Source: Hassallia sp050875635 (GTDB taxonomy: Bacteria > Cyanobacteriota > Cyanobacteriia > Cyanobacteriales > Nostocaceae). From it: a stretch of DNA of 64,000 bases. Under the pieces are notes generated by a model. The model was given only the letters and a program-made list of their open reading frames with translations, had not been told where the DNA came from and searched no databases. The DNA lies in the NCBI RefSeq assembly GCF_050875635.1, contig NZ_JBPAOH010000014.1:26272-90271 (forward strand), given 5' to 3'. This document shows positions 18,268-26,237 of this stretch, piece by piece. Made by a program: the position numbers and the translations under genes. Every line of letters starts with the position of its first letter. Position 1 is the stretch's first letter.

Positions 18268-19020
18268 ATGGAAACCAAATTAATCAAGTTTTCAAATAAA
18301 GGTTTGTCTGCGACTATAGTTGCAGCATTAACAACTTTAGTTGCAGTTTTTCCTTTACCAGTTAAAGCCATCACATTTGTTACTGACAGGACTGCTTTAA
18401 AAAGTAACGATCAAGTAGATTGGTCTAGTTTAGGTGAAACGAATCCTTTCAACTTTCTGCTCAATTCTTTTTCAGCTACATCTCAACGCGGTTTAAGTTT
18501 AAATGTAGATATTCCGCTTCCTAAAGCGGGTGTTAGCGCACCATTTGTTTTTCAAACTTTACCTGCACCCGGTATAGCAACTGATTTTGCGAGTGGCGAT
18601 TATATCTTGTTAACAGGCGCTAAACCCAATCCTCCCCTAGATGGTAATCCGGGACCTTTAAGTATTACCTTTGATAAACCTGTGAAAAGCGCTGGTACTC
18701 AACTAGCTGTAGCTTTTGATCTAAATCCATATAAAGCATTTGTTTCTGCTTTTGATGATGCAAATCAAGAATTGGGGACTTTTTCTTTAGATGCGGTTTC
18801 GTCTTTAGCGTTGGATAATTCTGCTGTGTTTCTTGGTGTTAGCAGCGACATTGCTAATATTAAGCGGCTGGTTTTTAGTAGTTCTGTGTCAAATCGTCCT
18901 TTTGGAATTAATAAATTAAGTTTTGCGGCTGTTCCTGAACCTAGTTTCACTTTTGGGTTAATAGCTTTTGGCGCTTTCGGTGCAGTGACGCTAAAGCGCA
19001 AATTAAACACAATTAAGTAA
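18268..19020 (+). CDS. PEP-CTERM sorting domain protein, copy 2
   Basis: A 250-residue paralogue of the upstream gene. They share the N-terminal METKLI...FSNK segment, the signal peptide ending LPVKAIT, and the blocks TDRTALKSNDQVDWSSLG and ALDNSA.FLGV.SD. The C-terminal signal is VPEPSF, a hydrophobic helix and KRKLN. The middle part has diverged, so the copies may bind different ligands. It lies in the same direction as copy 1 and probably in the same transcript. A hairpin-rich repeat at 19041-19107 follows it and may terminate transcription. Confidence 0.85.
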   Translation: METKLIKFSNKGLSATIVAALTTLVAVFPLPVKAITFVTDRTALKSNDQVDWSSLGETNPFNFLLNSFSATSQRGLSLNVDIPLPKAGVSAPFVFQTLPAPGIATDFASGDYILLTGAKPNPPLDGNPGPLSITFDKPVKSAGTQLAVAFDLNPYKAFVSAFDDANQELGTFSLDAVSSLALDNSAVFLGVSSDIANIKRLVFSSSVSNRPFGINKLSFAAVPEPSFTFGLIAFGAFGAVTLKRKLNTIK

Positions 19021-19040
19021 GTGGGCGAAATTAAACGTAA

Positions 19041-19107
19041 AATATCGTAGTGAGCGGTTTACCGCTCAAATATAAAGGTTTTAACGGCTTAAGCCGTTAC
19101 TACGTTA
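19041..19107. repeat. Dispersed two-hairpin (REP/BIME-like) repeat
   Basis: Two palindromes, GAGCGGTTTACCGCTC and AACGGCTTAAGCCGTT (19083-19098), are framed by inverted GTAGTGA and TTACTAC ends. The same architecture occurs at 24885-24942. A related copy with the sequence AGGGCTTCAGCCCT is found near 39669-39694. The GGCTTAAGCC core recurs at the ends of the transposase element at 59455-60087. Confidence 0.75.
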
Positions 19108-19153
19108 AGGAGCGTTTATTTATGCCCATCTACTTAGTTAATATTTGAGGTTT

Positions 19154-19567
19154 TCACTTGCCAATCAACGGACAAATTGTATCTTCTGGCTTGATTGGTA
19201 AACTTTCCCATCCTGATAGTACTCCTTTTAATTCGCCTCGCAAAGTTAACAATTGTTCTATCTGGTGGTCAATCTCTGATATTTTATTTTCTAGCTTTTC
19301 TTGAATGCGATCGCACGCTGGTTTACCACCATCATATACTTCCAAGATTTCGCCAATTTCTTCCAGACTCAGCCCCAGTTTTTGAGCGCGTTTAATAAAT
19401 GACAACCGAGTAAGTACATCTGCGGAAAATTGGCGAAAGTTTCCCTCGGTTCGTCCTGATGACTTGAGTAGACCAAGACTTTCGTAATAGCGAATCGTCC
19501 TAATCGGGACTTGGCTTTTGGCTGTTACCTGACCAATTAACAGCAGTTGATTATCTTTAGTTAGCAC
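19154..19567 (-). CDS. MerR family heavy-metal-responsive regulator
   Basis: A 137-residue MerR protein. Residues 9-45 form the winged helix-turn-helix (IGQVTAKSQVPIRTIRYYES LG). FIKRAQKLGLSLEEIGEIL is the second helical pair, and a long dimerisation helix spans about 80-115. Metal-sensing cysteines appear at PACDRIQEKL and ICPLIG near the C-terminus, matching the first and last sensor cysteines of ZntR-like proteins. Such regulators twist an overlong-spaced promoter and activate it when metal is bound. It lies divergent to the P-type ATPase with a MerR-type promoter between them, so it very likely controls that ATPase. Confidence 0.88.
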   Translation of the reverse strand: MLTKDNQLLLIGQVTAKSQVPIRTIRYYESLGLLKSSGRTEGNFRQFSADVLTRLSFIKRAQKLGLSLEEIGEILEVYDGGKPACDRIQEKLENKISEIDHQIEQLLTLRGELKGVLSGWESLPIKPEDTICPLIGK

Positions 19568-19583
19568 GGTATTGACCTTCCTC

Positions 19584-19616
19584 AGATCCCCGACTTCTCT
19601 AAAAAGTCGGGGATCT
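19584..19616. repeat. 13-bp inverted repeat upstream of merR
   Basis: AGATCCCCGACTT (19584-19596) and AAGTCGGGGATCT (19604-19616) are perfect arms around a 7-base AT-rich loop. A partial relative (CGACTTCTTTAAAAAGTCG) lies near 8947-8965. It is a dispersed palindromic repeat and not the MerR operator, which lies further right. Confidence 0.7.
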
Positions 19617-19632
19617 TATTTTTCAGAATTGC

Positions 19633-19664
19633 TTGACTCTCCACCTTACTAGAGATTTTAGAAT
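19633..19664 (+). promoter_or_regulatory. MerR-type promoter/operator for the copper-type P-ATPase
   Basis: The -35 box TTGACT (19633-19638) and -10 box TAGAAT (19659-19664) are separated by 20 bp, the overlong spacing typical of MerR-controlled promoters. The spacer holds an imperfect dyad ACTCT...AGAGAT. The sequence from CTTGACTCT to ACTAGAG closely resembles operators of PbrR/ZntR-type regulators. It points toward the ATPase at 19798, and the merR gene lies immediately to the left. Confidence 0.8.
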
Positions 19665-19797
19665 AGTTTTAGTCAAGCTGACATGAAGAGTGGTACTTTA
19701 ATCTAGTTTAACGTACTGAAATAATCGGAATCATGATACATGCGTAAATGCCTTTATATCCTACGACTTAGGCATTTGGAATTTGGAATTGTTGAAT

Positions 19798-22269
19798 ATG
19801 GATATTCTCACACTGAAACTTAGAGGCATGAGTTGTGCTTCTTGCGCTAAAAGAATCGAAAAAACGATTCTCTCTGTTACAGGTGTAAGTGAATGTAGCG
19901 TCAACTTTGGTGCAGAACAAGCTGTAGTTAAATATAATCCCCGCAAAACTAATCTCAAGCAAATTCAATCAGCTGTGGAATCAGCGGGATATTCGGCTTA
20001 TTCTCTAGAAGATGAAGGCATGATGACTGGGGAAGATGACGCCGAAAAAGCCGTTCGTCTTGCCGAATTACGCAACTTGAAAATTAAACTAGCAGTTGCA
20101 GCAGTAATTAGTATTTTACTGGTAGTTGGTTCACTGCCAATGATGATTGGCGTACATTTAGCTTTTATTCCTGCGTGGTTACATAATCCTTGGCTGCAAT
20201 TAATTTTAACTACACCTGTACAGTTTTGGTGCGGTTACAAGTTCTATATAAATAGCTGGAAAGCTTTAAAAAATCGTTCGGCGACGATGGACACGCTGAT
20301 TGTTTTGGGTACAAGTGCAGCTTATTTCTATTCTTTGTTTGCGACTATTTTTCCTGCCTTTTTTGTGAATCAAGGCTTGATGCCAGAGGTTTACTATGAA
20401 ACAGCAGCAGTAGTTATTACCTTAATATCTTTAGGAAAGTTGTTGGAAAGTCGCGCTAGGGGGCAAACTTCTGAGGCAATTCGCCAACTTATCGGCTTGC
20501 AAGCTAGAGATGCGAGAGTAATTCGCGGTGGCAAGGAAATTGATATTCCCATTCAAGAAGTAAGAATTGATGATGTCATTTTGGTACGTCCGGGTGAGAA
20601 AATCCCGGTTGATGGCGAAGTGATTGAAGGCAATTCTACAGTTGATGAATCGATGGTGACTGGCGAAAGTTTGCCGACGAAAAAAGTACCAGGTGATGAG
20701 GTAATTGGAGCGACAATTAATAAAACAGGTAGCTTTAAATTCCGGGCGACACGAATCGGGAAAGATACGTTTTTGGCGCAAATTGTTCAACTGGTACAAC
20801 AAGCGCAAGGAAGCAGCGCACCAATTCAAAGATTAGCAGATCAAGTAACTGGATGGTTTGTACCAGCAGTGATTATTATTGCTGTTGTTACTTTCATTAT
20901 TTGGTTTAGTGTCACACGCAATCTGAGTTTATCTTTAATTACCACCGTTGGTGTGTTGATTATCGCTTGTCCTTGTGCTTTGGGTTTAGCGACACCAACT
21001 TCTGTGATGGTGGGAACTGGGAAAGGTGCTGAAAATGGCATTTTAATTAAGGATGCGGCAAGTTTAGAAATGGCGCACAAAATTAAAACGATTGTGCTGG
21101 ATAAAACCGGGACTTTGACTGAGGGGAAACCGACTGTTACCGACTTTGTAACTGTTAATGGTACTGCGAATAATAATGAAATGAAGCTTTTGCAGTTAGT
21201 CGCAGCGGTGGAACGTAATTCTGAACATCCTTTGGCTGAGGCTATTATGAATTATACGCGATCGCAACTGAATTTCTCTAGGCATCTTCCCCCGTATGTA
21301 GAAAAGGCAGATTTGCATTTAGCTGATGTCAGAAATTTTCAAGCGATCGCAGGTTGCGGTGTGCAAGGCATTGTCTCTGATAAGCTAGTACAAATCGGTA
21401 CTCAACGTTGGATGAAAGAATTAGAAATATCTATACCAAAGGGGAAAGAGACTATTTTCGATCTTCAACAATACGGTAGGGAAGCAGTTGGTAAAACCGT
21501 CGTCTGGATTGCGGTAGATAGAGTACTACAAGGATTAATAGGCATTGCCGATGACCTCAAACCCTCTTCAGCAGAGGCTGTAAAAGCATTACAGAGGTTA
21601 GGTTTGGATGTAGTAATGCTTACAGGAGATAACCAGAGAACTGCAAAAGAAATTGCTTATAAAGTTGGTATTGAACGTGTCTTTGCAGAAGTCCGACCTG
21701 ATGAAAAAGCAGCGGTGATTAAGTCGTTGCAAGGAGAGAGGGGGGGAGGGGGAGAGGGGGGGAGGGGGGGACAAGGGGGACAAGGGGGACAAGGGGGACA
21801 AGGGGGACAAGGGGGACGAGGGGGAATTTCTCCCTCATCTCCCCCATCTCCCTCATCTCCCTCATCTCCCCCCACTCCCCCACTTCCCCACTCCTCCACT
21901 CCCCACTCTCTTGTCGCAATGGTGGGTGATGGTATTAATGATGCGCCGGCGCTTGCACAAGCTGATGTGGGGTTTGCGATTGGGACGGGAACAGATATAG
22001 CGATCGCTGCTAGTGACATTACTTTAATTTCCGGAGATTTGCAAGGCATTGTCACGGCGATTAAACTCAGTCGTGCTACCATCCGTAACATCCGGCAAAA
22101 TCTCTTCTTTGCTTTTATCTACAACGTCGCGGGTATTCCTATCGCTGCTGGGGTTTTCTATCCTATCTTTGGATGGTTACTTAACCCAATGATTGCTGGG
22201 GGCGCTATGGCGTTTAGTTCTGTGTTTGTGGTGACTAACGCTTTACGCTTGCGGAATTTTCGTAATTAA
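19798..22269 (+). CDS. copA: Copper-type P1B ATPase (CopA-like) with low-complexity insertion
   Basis: About 823 residues from the ATG at 19798; a TTG at 19783 is also in frame. An N-terminal HMA domain (GMSCASCAKRIE) is followed by eight predicted membrane helices, the ACPCALGLATP metal-transport CPC motif, the phosphorylation site DKTGTLTEGKP and the hinge VGDGINDAPAL. CPC plus a CxxC HMA domain fits Cu(I) export to the periplasm or thylakoid lumen. The MerR-type promoter upstream implies metal induction. Oddly, bases 21735-21909 insert about 58 residues of Gly/Gln- then Ser/Pro-rich sequence between AAVIKSLQ and VAMVGDG, right before the hinge motif. The frame is kept, so the protein may still work. 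Confidence 0.9.
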   Translation: MDILTLKLRGMSCASCAKRIEKTILSVTGVSECSVNFGAEQAVVKYNPRKTNLKQIQSAVESAGYSAYSLEDEGMMTGEDDAEKAVRLAELRNLKIKLAVAAVISILLVVGSLPMMIGVHLAFIPAWLHNPWLQLILTTPVQFWCGYKFYINSWKALKNRSATMDTLIVLGTSAAYFYSLFATIFPAFFVNQGLMPEVYYETAAVVITLISLGKLLESRARGQTSEAIRQLIGLQARDARVIRGGKEIDIPIQEVRIDDVILVRPGEKIPVDGEVIEGNSTVDESMVTGESLPTKKVPGDEVIGATINKTGSFKFRATRIGKDTFLAQIVQLVQQAQGSSAPIQRLADQVTGWFVPAVIIIAVVTFIIWFSVTRNLSLSLITTVGVLIIACPCALGLATPTSVMVGTGKGAENGILIKDAASLEMAHKIKTIVLDKTGTLTEGKPTVTDFVTVNGTANNNEMKLLQLVAAVERNSEHPLAEAIMNYTRSQLNFSRHLPPYVEKADLHLADVRNFQAIAGCGVQGIVSDKLVQIGTQRWMKELEISIPKGKETIFDLQQYGREAVGKTVVWIAVDRVLQGLIGIADDLKPSSAEAVKALQRLGLDVVMLTGDNQRTAKEIAYKVGIERVFAEVRPDEKAAVIKSLQGERGGGGEGGRGGQGGQGGQGGQGGQGGRGGISPSSPPSPSSPSSPPTPPLPHSSTPHSLVAMVGDGINDAPALAQADVGFAIGTGTDIAIAASDITLISGDLQGIVTAIKLSRATIRNIRQNLFFAFIYNVAGIPIAAGVFYPIFGWLLNPMIAGGAMAFSSVFVVTNALRLRNFRN
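21735..21909. repeat. In-frame G-rich/C-rich low-complexity repeat inside the P-ATPase gene
   Basis: The + strand is purine-rich (repeated GGGGGACAA units) to about 21825, then switches to pyrimidine-rich CTCCCTCATCTCCC units. The two halves are partly complementary and can fold on themselves. A related element lies inside the diiron protein gene at about 25036-25172. It appears to be a dispersed repeat that entered coding sequence without breaking the frame. Confidence 0.8.
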
Positions 22270-22289
22270 CCCTAGAAGTGAAAAAATGC

Positions 22290-22485
22290 GCCCTCACCCT
22301 GGAAGGGTAGGGCTAAACGAACAAAGCCTACCTGCGTAGGCTTTTTAACTTGAAGGTTTCCAGCCCTCACCCTAGAAAGGTGGGCTAAACGAACAAAGCC
22401 TACCTGCGTAAGCTTTAAATCAATCTCTTAGGCTGCGGAGGCAGCCTTTGTTCGTGTAGCCTCAGGCTTCTAGCCTGTAGGCGAC
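22290..22485. repeat. Dispersed palindromic repeat downstream of copA
   Basis: CCCTCACCCTGGAAGGGT and CCTACCTGCGTAGGC units occur twice, ending with AGGCTGCGGAGGCAGCCT and AGGCTTCTAGCCT. The order matches the element at 1981-2105, with paired bases changed together. It may act as the copA terminator. Confidence 0.75.
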
Positions 22486-22490
22486 GTATC

Positions 22491-22731
22491 AAAGCCTCAT
22501 TCATCTATATAAAAGCCTCATTCATCTATATAAAAGCCTCATTAATGAGTATAAAAGCCTCATTAATGAGTATCAAAGCCTCATTAATGAGTATAAAAGC
22601 CTCATTAATGAGTATCAAAGCCTCATTAATGAGTATAAAAGCCTCATTCATCTATATAAAAGCCTCATTAAAGAGTATAAAAGCCTCATTCATCTATATA
22701 AAAGCCTCATTAAAGAGTATAAAAGCCTCAT
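22491..22731. repeat. Twelve tandem 21-bp repeats
   Basis: The unit starts AAAGCCTCAT at 22491, 22512, 22533, 22554, 22575, 22596, 22617, 22638, 22659, 22680, 22701 and 22722, with a period of exactly 21 bp. The second half alternates between TCATCTATAT, TAATGAGTAT and TAAAGAGTAT. The commonest form contains the perfect palindrome CTCATTAATGAG. The period keeps a frame open (heptad MSIKASL), but start and ribosome-binding site are not convincing, so I treat it as non-coding. It lies just upstream of the oxygenase island. There are no spacers, so it is not a CRISPR array. Confidence 0.9.
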
Positions 22732-22921
22732 GAGACTTGATTCACCAGCCTTTTTCCAAAACTTGACATCTGTTTTAACACTACAGACCGGCAACTGGGG
22801 ACTGCGGATCGAGGATTGAGAAAGAAAGACAGATGAGTTTCTGACACAGAACTTTATAATCACATCAAACAAATGATTACAGTTCATATAATGGAACGAC
22901 AAAATTTGTTTTGATAAAGCA

Positions 22922-23710
22922 ATGAAAAGCCGACTGGTTCACACGGAGGATTTATCACCAGAAGATAAGGAAGCTATGTACTCGCTACTTAGCACTTATT
23001 TTGAAGGTGTAAAGCGAGATGTTTTTGAGACAGACTTAAGTCAGAAAAACTGGGTAATTCTGCTCAAAAATGAAAAAACAGATCGGCTGCAAGGTTTTTC
23101 CACTCTGTTGATGTATAACACCGAGTTTGAAGGGGAAAAATTAAGTGTAGTCTATTCTGGGGACACGATAATGGACCCTAGCGGGTGGTCGAGTTCTGCG
23201 CTTTCTCGCTGTTGGATAACTTCGGTAAACCAGCTTCGCCGCGATTATGCTCAAGGTAGACTATATTGGCTGCTGATTTCTGGGGGATATCGTACCTATC
23301 GTTTTCTGCCGATTTTTTGGCGGGAGTTTTATCCGCGATATGATGCAGTAACGCCGGCTTGTGTTTCCTCGTTGATTGAGTTTTTGGCAGGCGATCGCTT
23401 TGGCGAATATTATGACACAAAAGCGGGAGTTGTCCGCTTTCCTCATCCCCATGTGCTGCGAGACTGTCTGCGGGGAATTCCTCAAGAAAGACTGCAAGAT
23501 CCTCACATCCGCTTTTTTGAGGAATGTAACCCAGGTCATCTCCAAGGCGCCGAACTCGTCTGCTTGACGGAAATTTGTGAAGAAAACCTGACTTCGGCGG
23601 GTAAGCGAATGTGGTTCGCTAATTCTCCTATGAAGCAGCAGCAACAGTTTTCGGCAGAATGGGGGATAGAAAAAAATACTCCTCAAGCAAAACCTGCGAT
23701 ACTCTTTTAG
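22922..23710 (+). CDS. GNAT-like protein of unknown function at the head of the oxygenase island
   Basis: A 262-residue soluble protein. The segments NWVILLKNEKTDRLQGFSTL, LMYNTEFEGEKLSVVYSGDT and WLLISGGYRTYRFLPIFWRE have the strand-helix rhythm of the GNAT fold, but the acetyl-CoA loop (Q/RxxGxG/A) is not clear. It could be an acyltransferase with a divergent cofactor site. An AT-rich promoter-like region follows the 21-bp repeat array and precedes the ATG. The next gene, a Rieske oxygenase, starts 84 bp downstream in the same direction, so it is probably the first gene of the same transcription unit. The substrate is unknown. Confidence 0.6.
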   Translation: MKSRLVHTEDLSPEDKEAMYSLLSTYFEGVKRDVFETDLSQKNWVILLKNEKTDRLQGFSTLLMYNTEFEGEKLSVVYSGDTIMDPSGWSSSALSRCWITSVNQLRRDYAQGRLYWLLISGGYRTYRFLPIFWREFYPRYDAVTPACVSSLIEFLAGDRFGEYYDTKAGVVRFPHPHVLRDCLRGIPQERLQDPHIRFFEECNPGHLQGAELVCLTEICEENLTSAGKRMWFANSPMKQQQQFSAEWGIEKNTPQAKPAILF

Positions 23711-23794
23711 AGTCGCTTGGCGATCGCAACATTTTGAGGGCTATTAAATTAAGAATTATATATCAGCTGCTTCGCCAGAAGTGAAAACCTCAAC

Positions 23795-24880
23795 ATGAAC
23801 GTCAACTCGCAGATTTTTAGCGCAAGAAGCCAAAAAAAGACTTTCAATAACCCACAGCGTTTTATCGAGGGGTGGTATTGGGTACTACCCTCGCGCAAAT
23901 TAAGGAAGGGCGAGGTAAAAGCTGTCACAGTTCTCGGACGCGAACTAGTTATTTACCGAGGTCAAGACAAAAGAGTAATTACCTTTGACGCTTACTGTCC
24001 GCATATGGGTGCCCATTTAGCGGAAGGTAAAGTTGAGGGTAATGAATTGCGCTGTTTTTTCCACAACTGGAAGTTTGATGCGGATGGGATTTGTGTTGAT
24101 ATCCCCTGTTTGGGGGAACCGCTGCCGATGAAGTTGAAATCTTGGCACACGGCTGAGAAATACGGGATGATTTGGGTTTGGACTGGGGAAACTCCACACC
24201 AACCGCTACCCTTTGTCCCGGAATTGGAAGACGAAGAATGTTACAGCGCTTTAGGTTCTCGGTTCATCAAAAATTGTCATCCCAACGTGGTGATGATTAA
24301 TGCAATTGACGCTCAACACTTCAATACAGTTCACAATCTACCATTAGAAATTGTCTTCGAGAAAGACGAACTGAATGAAAATGCAATTACCTTCAGCAAT
24401 ACTACACGCGGGGGTGAGGATTCGTTTTTTATTAAGTTGATTCGTCCTTTCTACAAAAACGCCGTCACCTACAGCATGTGTTATTGGTACGGTAGCACCG
24501 GTACAGTTACAGTTGGACCCGACTTTTTGCACTTCCACATCATGTTTACCCTGCGTATGACGGAACAAGGAAAAGCCGAAGGTCAAACTTTGCTAATTAC
24601 CAAAAAACGCAAAGGTATTTTCGGTTGGTTATTTAACTCAGTTGTGCTATCACTTACGAAAATGGTGGGCAACTACTTTGCTAAAGGTGATACTAAGATT
24701 TTCCAAACAATTAAGTTTGACATGAGAACCCCGATTAAGGCAGATCAATCCATTATGCAGTTTATCAATCATGTGGAAAGACAGAAAGCTTTATCTTGGG
24801 AAACTTGGCTAGATGCGCGATCGCGTGACATAGAAAGTAGCGATCGCTCAAAATGGCGAGACGAAATGACTAGCGATTAA
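23795..24880 (+). CDS. Rieske non-heme iron oxygenase A (KshA/Neverland-like)
   Basis: A 361-residue oxygenase. The Rieske 2Fe-2S ligands are Cys68 and His70 (YCPHMGAHL) and Cys87 and His90 (RCFFHNW). The mononuclear iron site is Asp172, His175 and His180 in NAIDAQHFNTVH. Both are complete. The IPCLGEPLP segment after the Rieske site and the overall pattern recall the 3-ketosteroid hydroxylase/cholesterol 7-desaturase branch, which acts on hydrophobic ring or lipid substrates with O2 and electrons from a ferredoxin. The true substrate is unknown. It is the first of three Rieske genes in the island and lies 65 bp before a diiron protein gene. Confidence 0.88.
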   Translation: MNVNSQIFSARSQKKTFNNPQRFIEGWYWVLPSRKLRKGEVKAVTVLGRELVIYRGQDKRVITFDAYCPHMGAHLAEGKVEGNELRCFFHNWKFDADGICVDIPCLGEPLPMKLKSWHTAEKYGMIWVWTGETPHQPLPFVPELEDEECYSALGSRFIKNCHPNVVMINAIDAQHFNTVHNLPLEIVFEKDELNENAITFSNTTRGGEDSFFIKLIRPFYKNAVTYSMCYWYGSTGTVTVGPDFLHFHIMFTLRMTEQGKAEGQTLLITKKRKGIFGWLFNSVVLSLTKMVGNYFAKGDTKIFQTIKFDMRTPIKADQSIMQFINHVERQKALSWETWLDARSRDIESSDRSKWRDEMTSD

Positions 24881-24884
24881 TATG

Positions 24885-24942
24885 TAGTGACGGCTTAAGC
24901 CGTCATAACTTCTGTTTTAAGGGCTGAAGCCCTTACTACAAA
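24885..24942. repeat. Dispersed two-hairpin (REP/BIME-like) repeat between island genes
   Basis: GACGGCTTAAGCCGTC (24889-24904) and AAGGGCTGAAGCCCTT are framed by GTAGT and ACTAC. It has the same layout as 19041-19107. It sits in the 65-bp gap between the first Rieske gene and the diiron gene, so it would be transcribed and could alter mRNA stability or relative expression. Confidence 0.75.
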
Positions 24943-24945
24943 TTA

Positions 24946-25947
24946 ATGAATATTGAACACAAAACCGCTGGATTCGACCTACCCCACCTGCAACAGCAAG
25001 ACAAACTGCATCGCTTATTGTCCTCAGCTCTTTTGAAGAGAGGGGGAGAGGGGGAGACAAGGGGACAAGGAGACAAGGGGACAAGGGGACTCCTTGAAGA
25101 CAAGGAGAATAATTCTTCTTTCCCCCCATCCCCCCCTCCCCCCCTCTCCTCATCCCCCTCATCCCCTCCTTGGGACGCCACACACTTCAACCTGCATAAT
25201 GTAAAAATCTTTACCGATGCTACTGCAAACGAGCAAGTTGAGATTTTACAACTTTGTAGCTGCGGACTGCTAGAAGAATCCTACTTTATCGAGAAAGCGG
25301 GTATGGGTTACATGGCAAAAATGGTGCTGCTTGCGGAAACGACAGAAGAAAGAATGCTTTATGCTCTTTTTTGTGGTGATGAAGCTAGACACTTTGCCCA
25401 AATTAGCCGTTTCTTACCAACTCCCGAACCTGTGGGAACAGATAATCTGTTTTTACGCTTTTTAGGAGATTTGATAGAAAGTCAAGATAAAACCGTGCTG
25501 CTGTTCGTGCTACAAGTGGTGCTTGAGGGTTGGGGTTTAAGCCATTATCGCAGTCTCGCTAAAGACTGTGTAAATAGAGATTTGAGTTTAATGTTACATT
25601 CGTTTTTGCAAGATGAAAGCCGTCACCATGCTACAGGAGTAACGCTATTTGACCGAATCTGTGTTACCCAATCAAGCCAACGAACAATAATCGAGACACT
25701 AGCATCATTTTTGCAGATGGTGCAAGTGGGACCGCAAAGCGTTGTAACTGCAATTGAGAAAGTCAAAGGTGATTTATCGCGGCAACAGAAAGTAAAGATT
25801 TTTACCGAATTGGATACAGAAACTCACAGCGGTAGTCGTTTGAAATTGTTGCGATCGCTTATGAGTCACTCCCATGCAGAAATAATACTTCAACAACTCG
25901 ACCAGCAAAAATCATTTCACCCTTTCCCACCAGAAAAATGTGTATAA
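24946..25947 (+). CDS. Ferritin-like diiron oxygenase with N-terminal repeat insertion
   Basis: A 333-residue protein. All six ligands of a ferritin-like diiron centre are visible: Glu111 (LLEESYF), Glu146 and His149 (GDEARHF), Glu194 (VLEGWGLSH), Glu224 and His227 (QDESRHH). Spacings of about 35, 48 and 30 residues fit diiron oxygenases and desaturases. DEARHF is typical of the group. Such enzymes activate O2 for hydroxylation, desaturation or N-oxygenation; the substrate is unknown. Residues 31-76 are a Gly/Arg/Lys- then Ser/Pro-rich low-complexity stretch encoded by a dispersed repeat. This stretch lies before the catalytic domain, so activity may be kept. The true domain begins near FNLHNVKIF. 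Confidence 0.78.
   Translation: MNIEHKTAGFDLPHLQQQDKLHRLLSSALLKRGGEGETRGQGDKGTRGLLEDKENNSSFPPSPPPPLSSSPSSPPWDATHFNLHNVKIFTDATANEQVEILQLCSCGLLEESYFIEKAGMGYMAKMVLLAETTEERMLYALFCGDEARHFAQISRFLPTPEPVGTDNLFLRFLGDLIESQDKTVLLFVLQVVLEGWGLSHYRSLAKDCVNRDLSLMLHSFLQDESRHHATGVTLFDRICVTQSSQRTIIETLASFLQMVQVGPQSVVTAIEKVKGDLSRQQKVKIFTELDTETHSGSRLKLLRSLMSHSHAEIILQQLDQQKSFHPFPPEKCV
25036..25172. repeat. In-frame low-complexity repeat inside the diiron gene
   Basis: A purine-rich GGGGACAAGG run is followed by an AATAATTC hinge and a CCCCCTCCCC/CTCATCCCC pyrimidine-rich half. It closely parallels the element in the P-ATPase at 21735-21909, with the same order: G-rich half, AATT-type hinge, C-rich half. It adds about 45 residues upstream of the catalytic domain. 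Confidence 0.8.
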
Positions 25948-26237
25948 AAGAACCTCTGTCTTGGAAAGCTTTGATGCCTGCGGCAACGCCAAGGGCGAAC
26001 GGAGGAAACCTCCGCTCAAACTTTCCGCTCCCCCAACCCCTCTTTGAAGCAAAGAGGGGAGAAACAATTCCCCCTTCCCTTATAGAAAAGGAAGTAGGGG
26101 GTTAAGTTTTTCTTACTCCCTTGCCACTAAAAGATTACCTATCTTTTTCTTTCTTTTCTTCCTTTGTGTACTTCGTGTCTTTGCGGTTCGTTAATAGGTA
26201 ATCTTCAAGCATGACAGAAATATATTAAATATTTAAC
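25948..26237. other. Intergenic region with hairpins inside the oxygenase island
   Basis: No gene is seen here. CCCCTCTTTG (26037-26046) and CAAAGAGGGG (26050-26059) are perfect arms around AAG. The nearby AATTCCCCCTTCCC and GGAAGTAGGGGGTT also pair. Near 26160-26193 lies CGTGTCTTTGCGGTTCGTT, one copy of a dispersed sequence found again at about 28485, 29998 and 38873. A separate promoter for the next diiron gene may be present in the AT-rich end. Confidence 0.5.

Noticed and set aside
21657..22091. Minus-strand frame of 144 codons in copA
   Set aside because: It is an antisense shadow of copA and its Pro-rich low-complexity insert.
22491..22731. Possible CRISPR array
   Set aside because: Units follow each other directly with no unique spacers and no cas genes are near.
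22545..22733. Open frame of MSIKASL heptads over the tandem repeat
   Set aside because: The frame is open only because the 21-bp unit is a multiple of three; no convincing start or ribosome-binding site is present.
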